Below are positions 1-8,323 of a DNA stretch of 64,000 bases, one piece after another (position 1 is the stretch's first letter; the number at the start of each line of letters is the position of its first letter). The translations under genes and the position numbers were made by a program. The stretch lies in NCBI GenBank assembly GCA_963855995.1, contig OY979718.1:40607559-40671558 (forward strand), written 5' to 3'. Origin of the DNA: Muricea muricata (taxonomy: Eukaryota > Cnidaria > Anthozoa > Malacalcyonacea > Plexauridae). Under the pieces are notes generated by a model that had not been told where the DNA came from, did not search any database, and worked only from the letters and a program-made list of their open reading frames with translations.

Positions 1-251
1 CTTTATTAAGATTGTACATTGTCGAGGAAGCGGTTTTGAGTTGTTATCAGCATTGCTGTGTTTGGCAGCTGTATGCCATGATTCTAGACTTTCTAGTGTT
101 AGGCGACTACGGAAATTCCCTGTGTCAATGATTTTCGCGTTGCACGTTTTTCGATGTTTGAACCATTATTATGTTCCTTAACGTTTCTGATGTGTTCAGC
201 CTTTCTTGTTTCCAGAGATCTGCCTGTTTCCCCTAAGTACAGGCAGATATT
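1..251 (-). pseudogene. Penelope-like GIY-YIG remnant, copy cut by the window edge
   Basis: Same fragment as at 3176-3566, starting in the window inside its C-terminal tail. The GIY-YIG run is 251-102 on the minus strand and the shifted tail frame is 105-1. The sequence agrees with the other copies, including the frame break at about 103. Confidence 0.7.
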
Positions 252-276
252 TTAAAAGAAGAAAAGCAAATGATCA

Positions 277-458
277 CGCATGGCAATAGTGCCTACCTGG
301 TCGTAATTCAACCACAATTAGTGCAACAGCAAAGCATGACGTATATAAATACAAATCGGTGATACTATAGTACGACCGATTTGTATTTATATACGTCATG
401 CTTTGCTGTTGCACTGATTGTGGTTGAATTACGACCAGGTAGGCACTATTGCCATGCG
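277..458. repeat. Near-perfect palindrome, 84-bp arms, at the D-A border
   Basis: Arms are 277-360 and 375-458 with a 14-bp spacer. I find one mismatch between the arms in this copy (AAT against GAT). Transcribed or extruded, it would form a very long hairpin. The right arm continues directly into module A, and the matching part of B (from about 2075) has only a right-arm equivalent. The left arm may therefore be a local inverted duplication of the start of A. One copy is present per D-A junction, 16 in all. Several units carry arm changes without compensation in the partner arm, for example CCTAATT in units 3, 5, 9-11 and 13-16. That argues against selection to keep the hairpin. A 98-codon frame spans the palindrome and is best explained by it. 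Confidence 0.9.
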
Positions 459-1088
459 CACATGCATCTATATATAGGCTGCTGTTATTAACGTGCTGTG
501 TAAGTTTTATCATAAACATCAAAATATAATTTGCGTGGTCATTTATGCAATCAGCGAAACACATTTCCATTTATTTAATACCTATCGTCTCTGTAGTGCT
601 CCAGCAATAATGTTGTTCTTCGAAATTAGATTTAAATAGTGATCTGCTTTGTTCAATGATATATATATTGGACGCCTATAGCTAGGTCATTATATTTGGA
701 AAAGTATGTTTGATCAGAATTTACAAGGTCTTCTCCGAGTATAAGAGAAGGCTGATTTCAACACACATTTATTTTTCAAATGTTTTATTACTCACAAAAA
801 CATAGGCTTTTAAAATTCGTAGCACCAGAAACCTACTATATGCTCAAGTTTTGACCTTACCCATTTTTGTTATTTGTGATATTGCAAAAGACTCAATTGG
901 ATTTATTTAGAAATAAATTTGTACATAATTTAAAAACGTAATTACACTCAAAAGCAACTTCAAGGTCTTCCTCGACAGAGTATGATTAAATATTATTCGA
1001 TGAAATGCGAACAAAAGCTCGCGAATGGCTTCGAATAACTTTGATTTAATCTAGCGTGTATATCTATAATAATTCTTAACCCAGTCAA
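365..1088. repeat. Module A (reference copy), paralogue of module B
   Basis: About 720 bp, alignable along its length with B at about 2068-2779, from the ATAGTA-x-x-ACCGATTTGTAT start to the ATTCTTA-x-CCCAG end. A and B differ by small indels (ATAATTTAAAAACG in A against ATAAATG in B) and many substitutions, roughly 10% by eye. I recognise no gene in it. Confidence 0.85.
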
Positions 1089-1124
1089 AGTGGTAACTAA
1101 CATAGAAAGTGGTAACTAACATAG
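1087..1124 (+). repeat. 19-bp tandem duplication at the start of module C
   Basis: AAAGTGGTAACTAACATAG occurs twice without spacer (1087-1105, 1106-1124). The second copy leads directly into the A-box-like TAGTCCAGTGG at 1122-1132. The pair is present in every C module I checked, including those of the extra C-B pairs, so it is a fixed feature of the unit. Confidence 0.85.
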
Positions 1125-1185
1125 TCCAGTGGTAAAGACCATGTGTATCCCTTCAGAGTCAATCACTGAGTCCGGGAGCAATACC
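1115..1185 (+). other. tRNA-like segment 1 (A-box-like, degenerate B box)
   Basis: TAGTCCAGTGG at 1122-1132 fits the Pol III A-box pattern TRGYNNARNNG exactly. Downstream, GAGTCAATCAC near 1156-1166 sits at about the expected distance for a B box but fits GWTCRANNC poorly, with roughly one base missing. It looks like the decayed head of a tRNA-derived SINE, and I do not call it a functional tRNA. Confidence 0.4.
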
Positions 1186-1287
1186 TACCTTTGATAAAAA
1201 TCGTTCTGGATTTCGTCAGTTTCAAGAATTAAGCATAGGCTAGAAGAACGTATAGACAACTTCAACCAACTTGCCGAAGCCGCATAA

Positions 1288-1356
1288 CCAACGTAATGCA
1301 GTGGTCAAATACAAATTACCCTACAAAAGTGGGTAGGATCAATTCCTGCCCTTGCC
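1288..1356 (+). other. tRNA-like segment 2 (A and B boxes, T-arm-like stem)
   Basis: The B box GATCAATTC at 1337-1345 fits GWTCRANNC exactly. It sits in the 7-nt loop of a stem in which GGGTAGG pairs with CCTGCCC. An A-box-like TAATGCAGTGG at 1294-1304 has one mismatch to TRGYNNARNNG and lies 43 bp upstream, the spacing seen in real tRNAs. No full cloverleaf with paired acceptor ends is evident, so a tRNA-derived SINE remnant is more likely than a tRNA gene. It is repeated in each C module. Confidence 0.5.
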
Positions 1357-1365
1357 ATGCATTAA

Positions 1366-1735
1366 ATAGTTTTCGTCTTGTGTAAGAATTAATAACCCTT
1401 TCCAAAGTATCTTTTCGTCTATTTTGCAAATTTTTTTAGAAAAAAATTCGTCACAATTTGACAATTACTTCTTTTCATCATACAGTCTGATAAAGAAAAA
1501 TTTTTATTTCCTTGTTAACCGCACTGGCAAAATTTTTGGTAAATGGAGAAAATAAAAGTTCTAAAAAACCATCGAAAAAAATTGAGCAGAAAACCGTGCT
1601 CAAAATGCTATAGTTTTTCTTAACGGTGGGAGCCATCTTTTTTGGCGAAAAAACCCCAGATAAATAATTGAAAAGAATTACGCTCTACCACTTACATTAG
1701 GGCTATTGAAAAGCGTCATAAGAGATTGTACGCCG
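1366..1735. other. AT-rich part of module C, no gene seen
   Basis: Rich in short A and T runs, with no long open frame, no tRNA-like boxes and no recognisable domain. The A-run near 1437-1448 varies by one base between copies. That explains some of the 1-bp length differences between units. Confidence 0.7.
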
Positions 1736-1740
1736 GCCAG

Positions 1741-2034
1741 CGTAATCAATTTAAATTAAAAGGTTCCAAAAGGTGTCAGGAATTCTGCTACCTTCGAAGG
1801 ATTAGCCTTGGAAATGTATAACGATGGTAAAAAGGACCGGGGTATTGTAATAAAAGTTTGCACACGGATGGCGCGCACGGGTGGCTTCGCACAATTGGCC
1901 TCGACAACCCACCAAATGCCGTTGCCTTTCGACAACGACATCGCATTGACTGCCTCAACCGTCTTGTATCACAACTCCACCACCTCTGGTTCGAAATATA
2001 GGGGAGGGTAGAAGCGGCCCCCAGACCGTAAGTG
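1741..2034. other. GC-richer conserved block of module C, origin unknown
   Basis: This ~290 bp block is less AT-rich than its surroundings and nearly unchanged in all 20 copies in the window. It is open on both strands: 1814-2011 (+, from an ATG) and 1968-1756 (-, with an ATG at 1941-1939 and a TGA just upstream). The minus frame has a tryptophan pair (GIWWVVEAN) and reads more like protein than the plus frame, but I recognise no family. A splice-donor-like GTAAGT lies at 2029-2034 on the + strand. It could be a captured exon fragment or piece of another mobile element, and nothing here shows that it is translated. Confidence 0.5.
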
Positions 2035-2067
2035 CTAAAACCCTGTATCTTCGAATCAGACCATCAA

Positions 2068-2779
2068 GATATAGTATCACCGATTTGTATATATATACCT
2101 CATGCTCTGCTGTTGCAGTGATTGTGGTTGAATTACGACCGGGTAGACACTATTGCCATGCGCACATGCATCTATATATAGGCTGCTGTTATTAACGTGC
2201 TGTATAAGTTTTATCATATCAAAATATAATTTGCGTGGTCATTTATGCAATCAGCGAAAAACATTTCCATTTATTTAATACTTATCGTGTCTGTAGTGCC
2301 TCAGCAATAAAATTGTTCTTCGACATTGAGATTTAAATAGTGATCTGTTTAGTTCAATGATATATATTGAACGTCATATAGCTGGGTCATTAAATTTGGA
2401 AATGTATGTTTGATCAGAATTTACATGGTCTTCTCCGAGTATAAGAGAAGGCTGATTTCAACACACATTTATCTTTCAAATGTTCTACTTACAAAAATAT
2501 GGGATTTTAAAATTCGTAGCACCAGAAACCTACTGTATGCTCAAGTTGTGATCTTACCCATTTTTGTTATTGTGATATTGCAAAAGACTCAATTGGATTT
2601 ATTTAGAAATAAATTTGTGCATATAAATGTAATTACACTCAAAAGCAACTTCAAGGTCTTCCTCGACAGAGTATGATTAAATATTATTCGATGAAATGCG
2701 AACAAAAGCTCGCGAATGGCTTCGAATAACTTTGATTTAATCTAGCGTGTATATTTATAATAATTCTTACCCCAGACAA
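2068..2779. repeat. Module B (reference copy), paralogue of module A
   Basis: Diverged second copy of A within the unit. It lacks the left palindrome arm and is usually followed by D (TATATTTATA, then CCCCAGACAAAA). B copies come in two forms at one site, TATGATT and TATGGATT, which sets unit length at 3315 or 3316 bp. A second marker, TTAATACTT against TTAACACTT, tracks recombination history. No gene recognised. Confidence 0.85.
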
Positions 2780-2804
2780 AAACCTATGGGGTTTGTGACA
2801 AGGG

Positions 2805-2870
2805 CAATTAGGTTTGACCAAAAACTCGTTGACTTGAGACATTTTGCATTGGCCACTAGACTATGTATGT
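2805..2870 (-). other. tRNA-like segment 3, minus strand (A and B boxes at tRNA spacing)
   Basis: On the minus strand TAGTCTAGTGG (2863-2853) fits TRGYNNARNNG exactly and resembles the 5' part of glutamate-type tRNAs. GGTCAAACC (2819-2811) matches the B-box pattern apart from one base. The start-to-start distance is 44 bp, as in tRNA genes. I do not see a convincing acceptor stem. Best call is the promoter head of a tRNA-derived SINE lying opposite to segments 1 and 2. One copy per D module. Confidence 0.5.
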
Positions 2871-2954
2871 TTGCTATCACGCGCTTGCCACTTAAATTGT
2901 TTAAGCGGGCTTTTCTCTAGCCTATAATTAATTCTAAAACAAGAAAAGAATTCA

Positions 2955-3025
2955 GAGCAAGGGAATTATCGTTCAGCTGCGTTGTTTATTTACCGCCACA
3001 TTGCCTTACCACCAGACCGCGAGGG
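2955..3025 (-). other. Possible tRNA-like segment 4, minus strand, degenerate
   Basis: On the minus strand CGGTCTGGTGG (3019-3009) is two mismatches from an A box, and GATAATTCC (2970-2962) is two from a B box, 49 bp apart. Taken alone this is weak. It is listed because three better examples share the unit. The stretch from 3026 to about 3175 shows nothing else that I can name. Confidence 0.22.
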
Positions 3026-3175
3026 CTATTACACTCGCCCTATTTTACCCGTTTTTCACTGAATGAGCTTTAAGAAACGGTTAAACAATATAAACCACTA
3101 AAAATCGTAGATGTGTCAATTAGACATAAATGAAAAGGGTGAGACGTTCTCTGACTAAAATATATTTATTTGTTT

Positions 3176-3566
3176 ACGAGCTTTCGGCCACCAGTCTGTA
3201 GCCTTCAACGGGTATATTTATAATGATTGCAGTAAACTGTGAAAGTGTGAAATGAAGCTAGATATGACGTGTATACATGTGCACTGTGAAATACGATAAG
3301 GTGATACTATGTTTTCTTTATTAAGATTGTACATTGTCGAGGAAGCGGTTTTGAGTTGTTATCAGCATTGCTGTGTTTGGCAGCTGTATGCCATGATTCT
3401 AGACTTTCTAGTGTTAGGCGACTACGGAAATTCCCTGTGTCAATGATTTTCGCGTTGCACGTTTTTCGATGTTTGAACCATTATTATGTTCCTTAACGTT
3501 TCTGATGTGTTCAGCCTTTCTTGTTTCCAGAGATCTGCCTGTTTCCCCTAAGTACAGGCAGATATT
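3176..3566 (-). pseudogene. Penelope-like element 3' fragment with GIY-YIG endonuclease remnant (reference copy)
   Basis: On the minus strand, 3566-3417 reads 50 codons that look like the second half of a Penelope-like GIY-YIG domain. The run YLGETGRSLETR is followed by EH eight bases-triplets later at AEHIRNVKEH, the usual spacing of YIG-x-T-x-R and the EH helix in that family. A frame change near 3418 then leads into a second open run (3420-3310) with LESLESWHTAAKHSN, resembling the C-terminal tail of these proteins, ending in TAG at 3309-3307. At about 3209-3176 the minus strand has TGAAGGCT and GCCGAAAGCT, similar to a motif I recall trailing Penelope-like coding regions. A TAA lies just upstream of the first run, so the RT domain and the N-terminal GIY part are missing. 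It is a frameshifted, 5'-truncated fossil, repeated in every unit (positions given under each unit). The family call rests on remembered motifs, not on a search. Confidence 0.72.
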
Positions 3567-6500
3567 TTAAAAGAAGAAAAGCAAATGATCACGCATGGCA
3601 ATAGTGCCTACCTGGTCGTAATTCAACCACAATTAGTGCAACAGCAAAGCATGACGTATATAAATACAAATCGGTGATACTATAGTACGACCGATTTGTA
3701 TTTATATACGTCATGCTTTGCTGTTGCACTGATTGTGGTTGAATTACGACCAGGTAGGCACTATTGCCATGCGCACATGCATCTATATATAGGCTGCTGT
3801 TATTAACGTGCTGTGTAAGTTTTATCATAAACATCAAAATATAATTTGCGTGGTCATTTATGCAATCAGCGAAACACATTTCCATTTATTTAATACCTAT
3901 CGTCTCTGTAGTGCTCCAGCAATAATGTTGTTCTTCGAAATTAGATTTAAATAGTGATCTGCTTTGTTCAATGATATATATATTGGACGCCTATAGCTAG
4001 GTCATTATATTTGGAAAAGTATGTTTGATCAGAATTTACAAGGTCTTCTCCGAGTATAAGAGAAGGCTGATTTCAACACACATTTATTTTTCAAATGTTT
4101 TATTACTCACAAAAACATAGGCTTTTAAAATTCGTAGCACCAGAAACCTACTATATGCTCAAGTTTTGACCTTACCCATTTTTGTTATTTGTGATATTGC
4201 AAAAGACTCAATTGGATTTATTTAGAAATAAATTTGTACATAATTTAAAAACGTAATTACACTCAAAAGCAACTTCAAGGTCTTCCTCGACAGAGTATGA
4301 TTAAATATTATTCGATGAAATGCGAACAAAAGCTCGCGAATGGCTTCGAATAACTTTGATTTAATCTAGCGTGTATATCTATAATAATTCTTAACCCAGT
4401 CAAAGTGGTAACTAACATAGAAAGTGGTAACTAACATAGTCCAGTGGTAAAGACCATGTGTATCCCTTCAGAGTCAATCACTGAGTCCGGGAGCAATACC
4501 TACCTTTGATAAAAATCGTTCTGGATTTCGTCAGTTTCAAGAATTAAGCATAGGCTAGAAGAACGTATAGACAACTTCAACCAACTTGCCGAAGCCGCAT
4601 AACCAACGTAATGCAGTGGTCAAATACAAATGACCCTACAAAAGTGGGTAGGATCAATTCCTGCCCTTGCCATGCATTAAATAGTTTTCGTCTTGTGTAA
4701 GAATTAATAACCCTTTCCAAAGTATCTTTTCGTCTATTTTGCAAATTTTTTTAGAAAAAAAATTCGTCACAATTTGACAATTACTTCTTTTCATCATACA
4801 GTCTGATAAAGAAAAATTTTTATTTCCTTGTTAACCGCACTGACAAAATTTTTGGTAAATGGAGAAAATAAAAGTTCTAAAAAACCATCGAAAAAAATTG
4901 AGCAGAAAACCGTGCTCAAAATGCTATAGTTTTTCTTAACGGTGGGAGCCATCTTTTTTGGCGAAAAAACCCCAGATAAATAATTGAAAAGAATTACGCT
5001 CTACCACTTACATTAGGGCTATTGAAAAGCGTCATAAGAGATTGTACGCCGGCCAGCGTAATCAATTTAAATTAAAAGGTTCCAAAAGGTGTCAGGAATT
5101 CTGCTACCTTCGAAGGATTAGCCTTGGAAATGTATAACGATGGTAAAAAGGACCGGGGTATTGTAATAAAAGTTTGCACACGGATGGCGCGCACGGGTGG
5201 CTTCGCACAATTGGCCTCGACAACCCACCAAATGCCGTTGCCTTTCGACAACGACATCGAATTGACTGCCTCAACCGTCTTGTATCACAACTCCACCACC
5301 TCTGGTTCGAAATATAGGGGAGGGTAGAAGCGGCCCCCAGACCGTAAGTGCTAAAACCCTGTATCTTCGAATCAGACCATCAAGATATAGTATCACCGAT
5401 TTGTATAAATATACCTCATGCTCTGCTGTTGCAGTGATTGTGGTTGAATTACGACCGGGTAGACACTATTGCCATGCGCACATGCATCTATATATAGGCT
5501 GCTGTTATTAACGTGCTGTATAAGTTTTATCATATCAAAATATAATTTGCGTGGTCATTTATGCAATCAGCGAAAAACATTTCCATTTATTTAACACTTA
5601 TCGTGTCTGTAGTGCCTCAGCAATAAAATTGTTCTTCGACATTGAGATTTAAATAGTGATCTGTTTAGTTCAATGATATATATTGAACGTCATATAGCTG
5701 GGTCATTAAATTTGGAAATGTATGTTTGATCAGAATTTACATGGTCTTCTCCGAGTATAAGAGAAGGCTGATTTCAACACACATTTATCTTTCAAATGTT
5801 CTACTTACAAAAATATGGGATTTTAAAATTCGTAGCACCAGAAACCTACTGTATGCTCAAGTTGTGATCTTACCCATTTTTGTTATTGTGATATTGCAAA
5901 AGACTCAATTGGATTTATTTAGAAATAAATTTGTGCATATAAATGTAATTACACTCAAAAGCAACTTCAAGGTCTTCCTCGACAGAGTATGATTAAATAT
6001 TATTCGATGAAATGCGAACAAAAGCTCGCGAATGGCTTCGAATAACTTTGATTTAATCTAGCGTGTATATCTATAATAATTCTTAACCCAGTCAAAGTGG
6101 TAACTAACATAGAAAGTGGTAACTAACATAGTCCAGTGGTAAAGACCATGTGTATCCCTTCAGAGTCAATCACTGAGTCCGGGAGCAATACCTACCTTTG
6201 ATAAAAATCGTTCTGGATTTCGTCAGTTTCAAGAATTAAGCATAGGCTAGAAGAACGTATAGACAACTTCAACCAACTTGCCGAAGCCGCATAACCAACG
6301 TAATGCAGTGGTCAAATACAAATTACCCTACAAAAGTGGGTAGGATCAATTCCTGCCCTTGCCATGCATTAAATAGTTTTCGTCTTGTGTAAGAATTAAT
6401 AACCCTTTCCAAAGTATCTTTTCGTCTATTTTGCAAATTTTTTTAGAAAAAAATTCGTCACAATTTGACAATTACTTCTTTTCATCATACAGTCTGATAA

Positions 6501-8323
6501 AGAAAAATTTTTATTTCCTTGTTAACCGCACTCGCAAAATTTTTGGTAAATGGAGAAAATAAAAGTTCTAAAAAACCATCGAAAAAAATTGAGCAGAAAA
6601 CCGTGCTCAAAATGCTATAGTTTTTCTTAACGGTGGGAGCCATCTTTTTTGGCGAAAAAACCCCAGATAAATAATTGAAAAGAATTACGCTCTACCACTT
6701 ACATTAGGGCTATTGAAAAGCGTCATAAGAGATTGTACGCCGGCCAGCGTAATCAATTTAAATTAAAAGGTTCCAAAAGGTGTCAGGAATTCTGCTACCT
6801 TCGAAGGATTAGCCTTGGAAATGTATAACGATGGTAAAAAGGACCGGGGTATTGTAATAAAAGTTTGCACACGGATGGCGCGCACGGGTGGCTTCGCACA
6901 ATTGGCCTCGACAACCCACCAAATGCCGTTGCCTTTCGACAACGACATCGAATTGACTGCCTCAACCGTCTTGTATCACAACTCCACCACCTCTGGTTCG
7001 AAATATAGGGGAGGGTAGAAGCGGCCCCCAGACCGTAAGTACTAAAACCCTGTATCTTCGAATCAGACCATCAAGATATAGTATCACCGATTTGTATATA
7101 TATACCTCATGCTCTGCTGTTGCAGTGATTGTGGTTGAATTACGACCGGGTAGACACTATTGCCATGCGCACATGCATCTATATATAGGCTGCTGTTATT
7201 AACGTGCTGTATAAGTTTTATCATATCAAAATATAATTTGCGTGGTCATTTATGCAATCAGCGAAAAACATTTCCATTTATTTAATACTTATCGTGTCTG
7301 TAGTGCCTCAGCAATAAAATTGTTCTTCGACATTGAGATTTAAATAGTGATCTGTTTAGTTCAATGATATATATTGAACGTCATATAGCTGGGTCATTAA
7401 ATTTGGAAATGTATGTTTGATCAGAATTTACATGGTCTTCTCCGAGTATAAGAGAAGGCTGATTTCAACACACATTTATCTTTCAAATGTTCTACTTACA
7501 AAAATATGGGATTTTAAAATTCGTAGCACCAGAAACCTACTGTATGCTCAAGTTGTGATCTTACCCATTTTTGTTATTGTGATATTGCAAAAGACTCAAT
7601 TGGATTTATTTAGAAATAAATTTGTGCATATAAATGTAATTACACTCAAAAGCAACTTCAAGGTCTTCCTCGACAGAGTATGGATTAAATATTATTCGAT
7701 GAAATGCGAACAAAAGCTCGCGAATGGCTTCGAATAACTTTGATTTAATCTAGCGTGTATATTTATAATAATTCTTACCCCAGACAAAAACCTATGGGGT
7801 TTGTGACAAGGGCAATTAGGTTTGACCAAAAACTCGTTGACTTGAGACATTTTGCATTGGCCACTAGACTATGTATGTTTGCTATCACGCGCTTGCCACT
7901 TAAATTGTTTAAGCGGGCTTTTCTCTAGCCTATAATTAATTCTAAAACAAGAAAAGAATTCAGAGCAAGGGAATTATCGTTCAGCTGCGTTGTTTATTTA
8001 CCGCCACATTGCCTTACCACCAGACCGCGAGGGCTATTACACTCGCCCTATTTTACCCGTTTTTCACTGAATGAGCTTTAAGAAACGGTTAAACAATATA
8101 AACCACTAAAAATCGTAGATGTGTCAATTAGACATAAATGAAAAGGGTGAGACGTTCTCTGACTAAAATATATTTATTTGTTTACGAGCTTTCGGCCACC
8201 AGTCTGTAGCCTTCAACGGGTATATTTATAATGATTGCAGTAAACTGTGAAAGTGTGAAATGAAGCTAGATATGACGTGTATACATGTGCACTGTGAAAT
8301 ACGATAAGGTGATACTATGTTTT
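3316..8323. repeat. Array unit 2 (5008 bp, D-A-C-B-C-B)
   Basis: Long unit with a second C-B pair. The first B (about 5384-6070) runs into C-type sequence (TATATCTATA, then the tandem 19-mer) instead of D. The second B starts near 7075 and is followed by D. Penelope fragment 3417-3566, palindrome 3592-3773. The first B has the TTAACACTT variant. The second has TTAATACTT and the extra G that gives TATGGATT. Confidence 0.94.

Larger units (their letters stand above)
1..3315. repeat. Array unit 1 (3315 bp, D-A-C-B)
   Basis: Reference unit. Modules: remainder of the Penelope-like fragment 1-251, palindrome 277-458, A about 365-1088, C about 1087-2067, B about 2068-2779, then the D module from about 2780 into unit 2. 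It carries the GCATTG variant at about 1951, shared with copies at about 29451, 39396 and 44404. The other C blocks read GAATTG there. Confidence 0.95.

Noticed and set aside
274-570. A 98-codon minus-strand frame with an ATG, repeated in every unit
   Set aside because: It runs through both arms of the palindrome, which generates much of its sequence. It has no recognisable domain, and its changes between copies look random. Repetition of the array explains its conservation.
1530-1545. Sm-site-like AATTTTTGG in module C, as in a spliceosomal snRNA
   Set aside because: AT-rich DNA yields this by chance. I see no flanking snRNA stems or matching 5' domain.
1808-2011. 67- or 78-codon plus-strand frame in module C as a gene
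   Set aside because: The first codon is TTG or arises from a single C-to-G change, and the opposite strand is equally open. Kept only as a conserved block of unknown origin.
2410-2676. 88- and 106-codon plus-strand frames in module B
   Set aside because: They begin with TTG, sit in AT-rich DNA, and differ in length because of one inserted G. The paralogous frame in A is broken. No family resemblance.
3176-3212. Hammerhead ribozyme in the Penelope-like 3' region (CTGGTGGCCGAAA)
   Set aside because: Hammerheads need CUGAUGA and GAAA cores with three stems. The first core is changed and the third stem is not evident.
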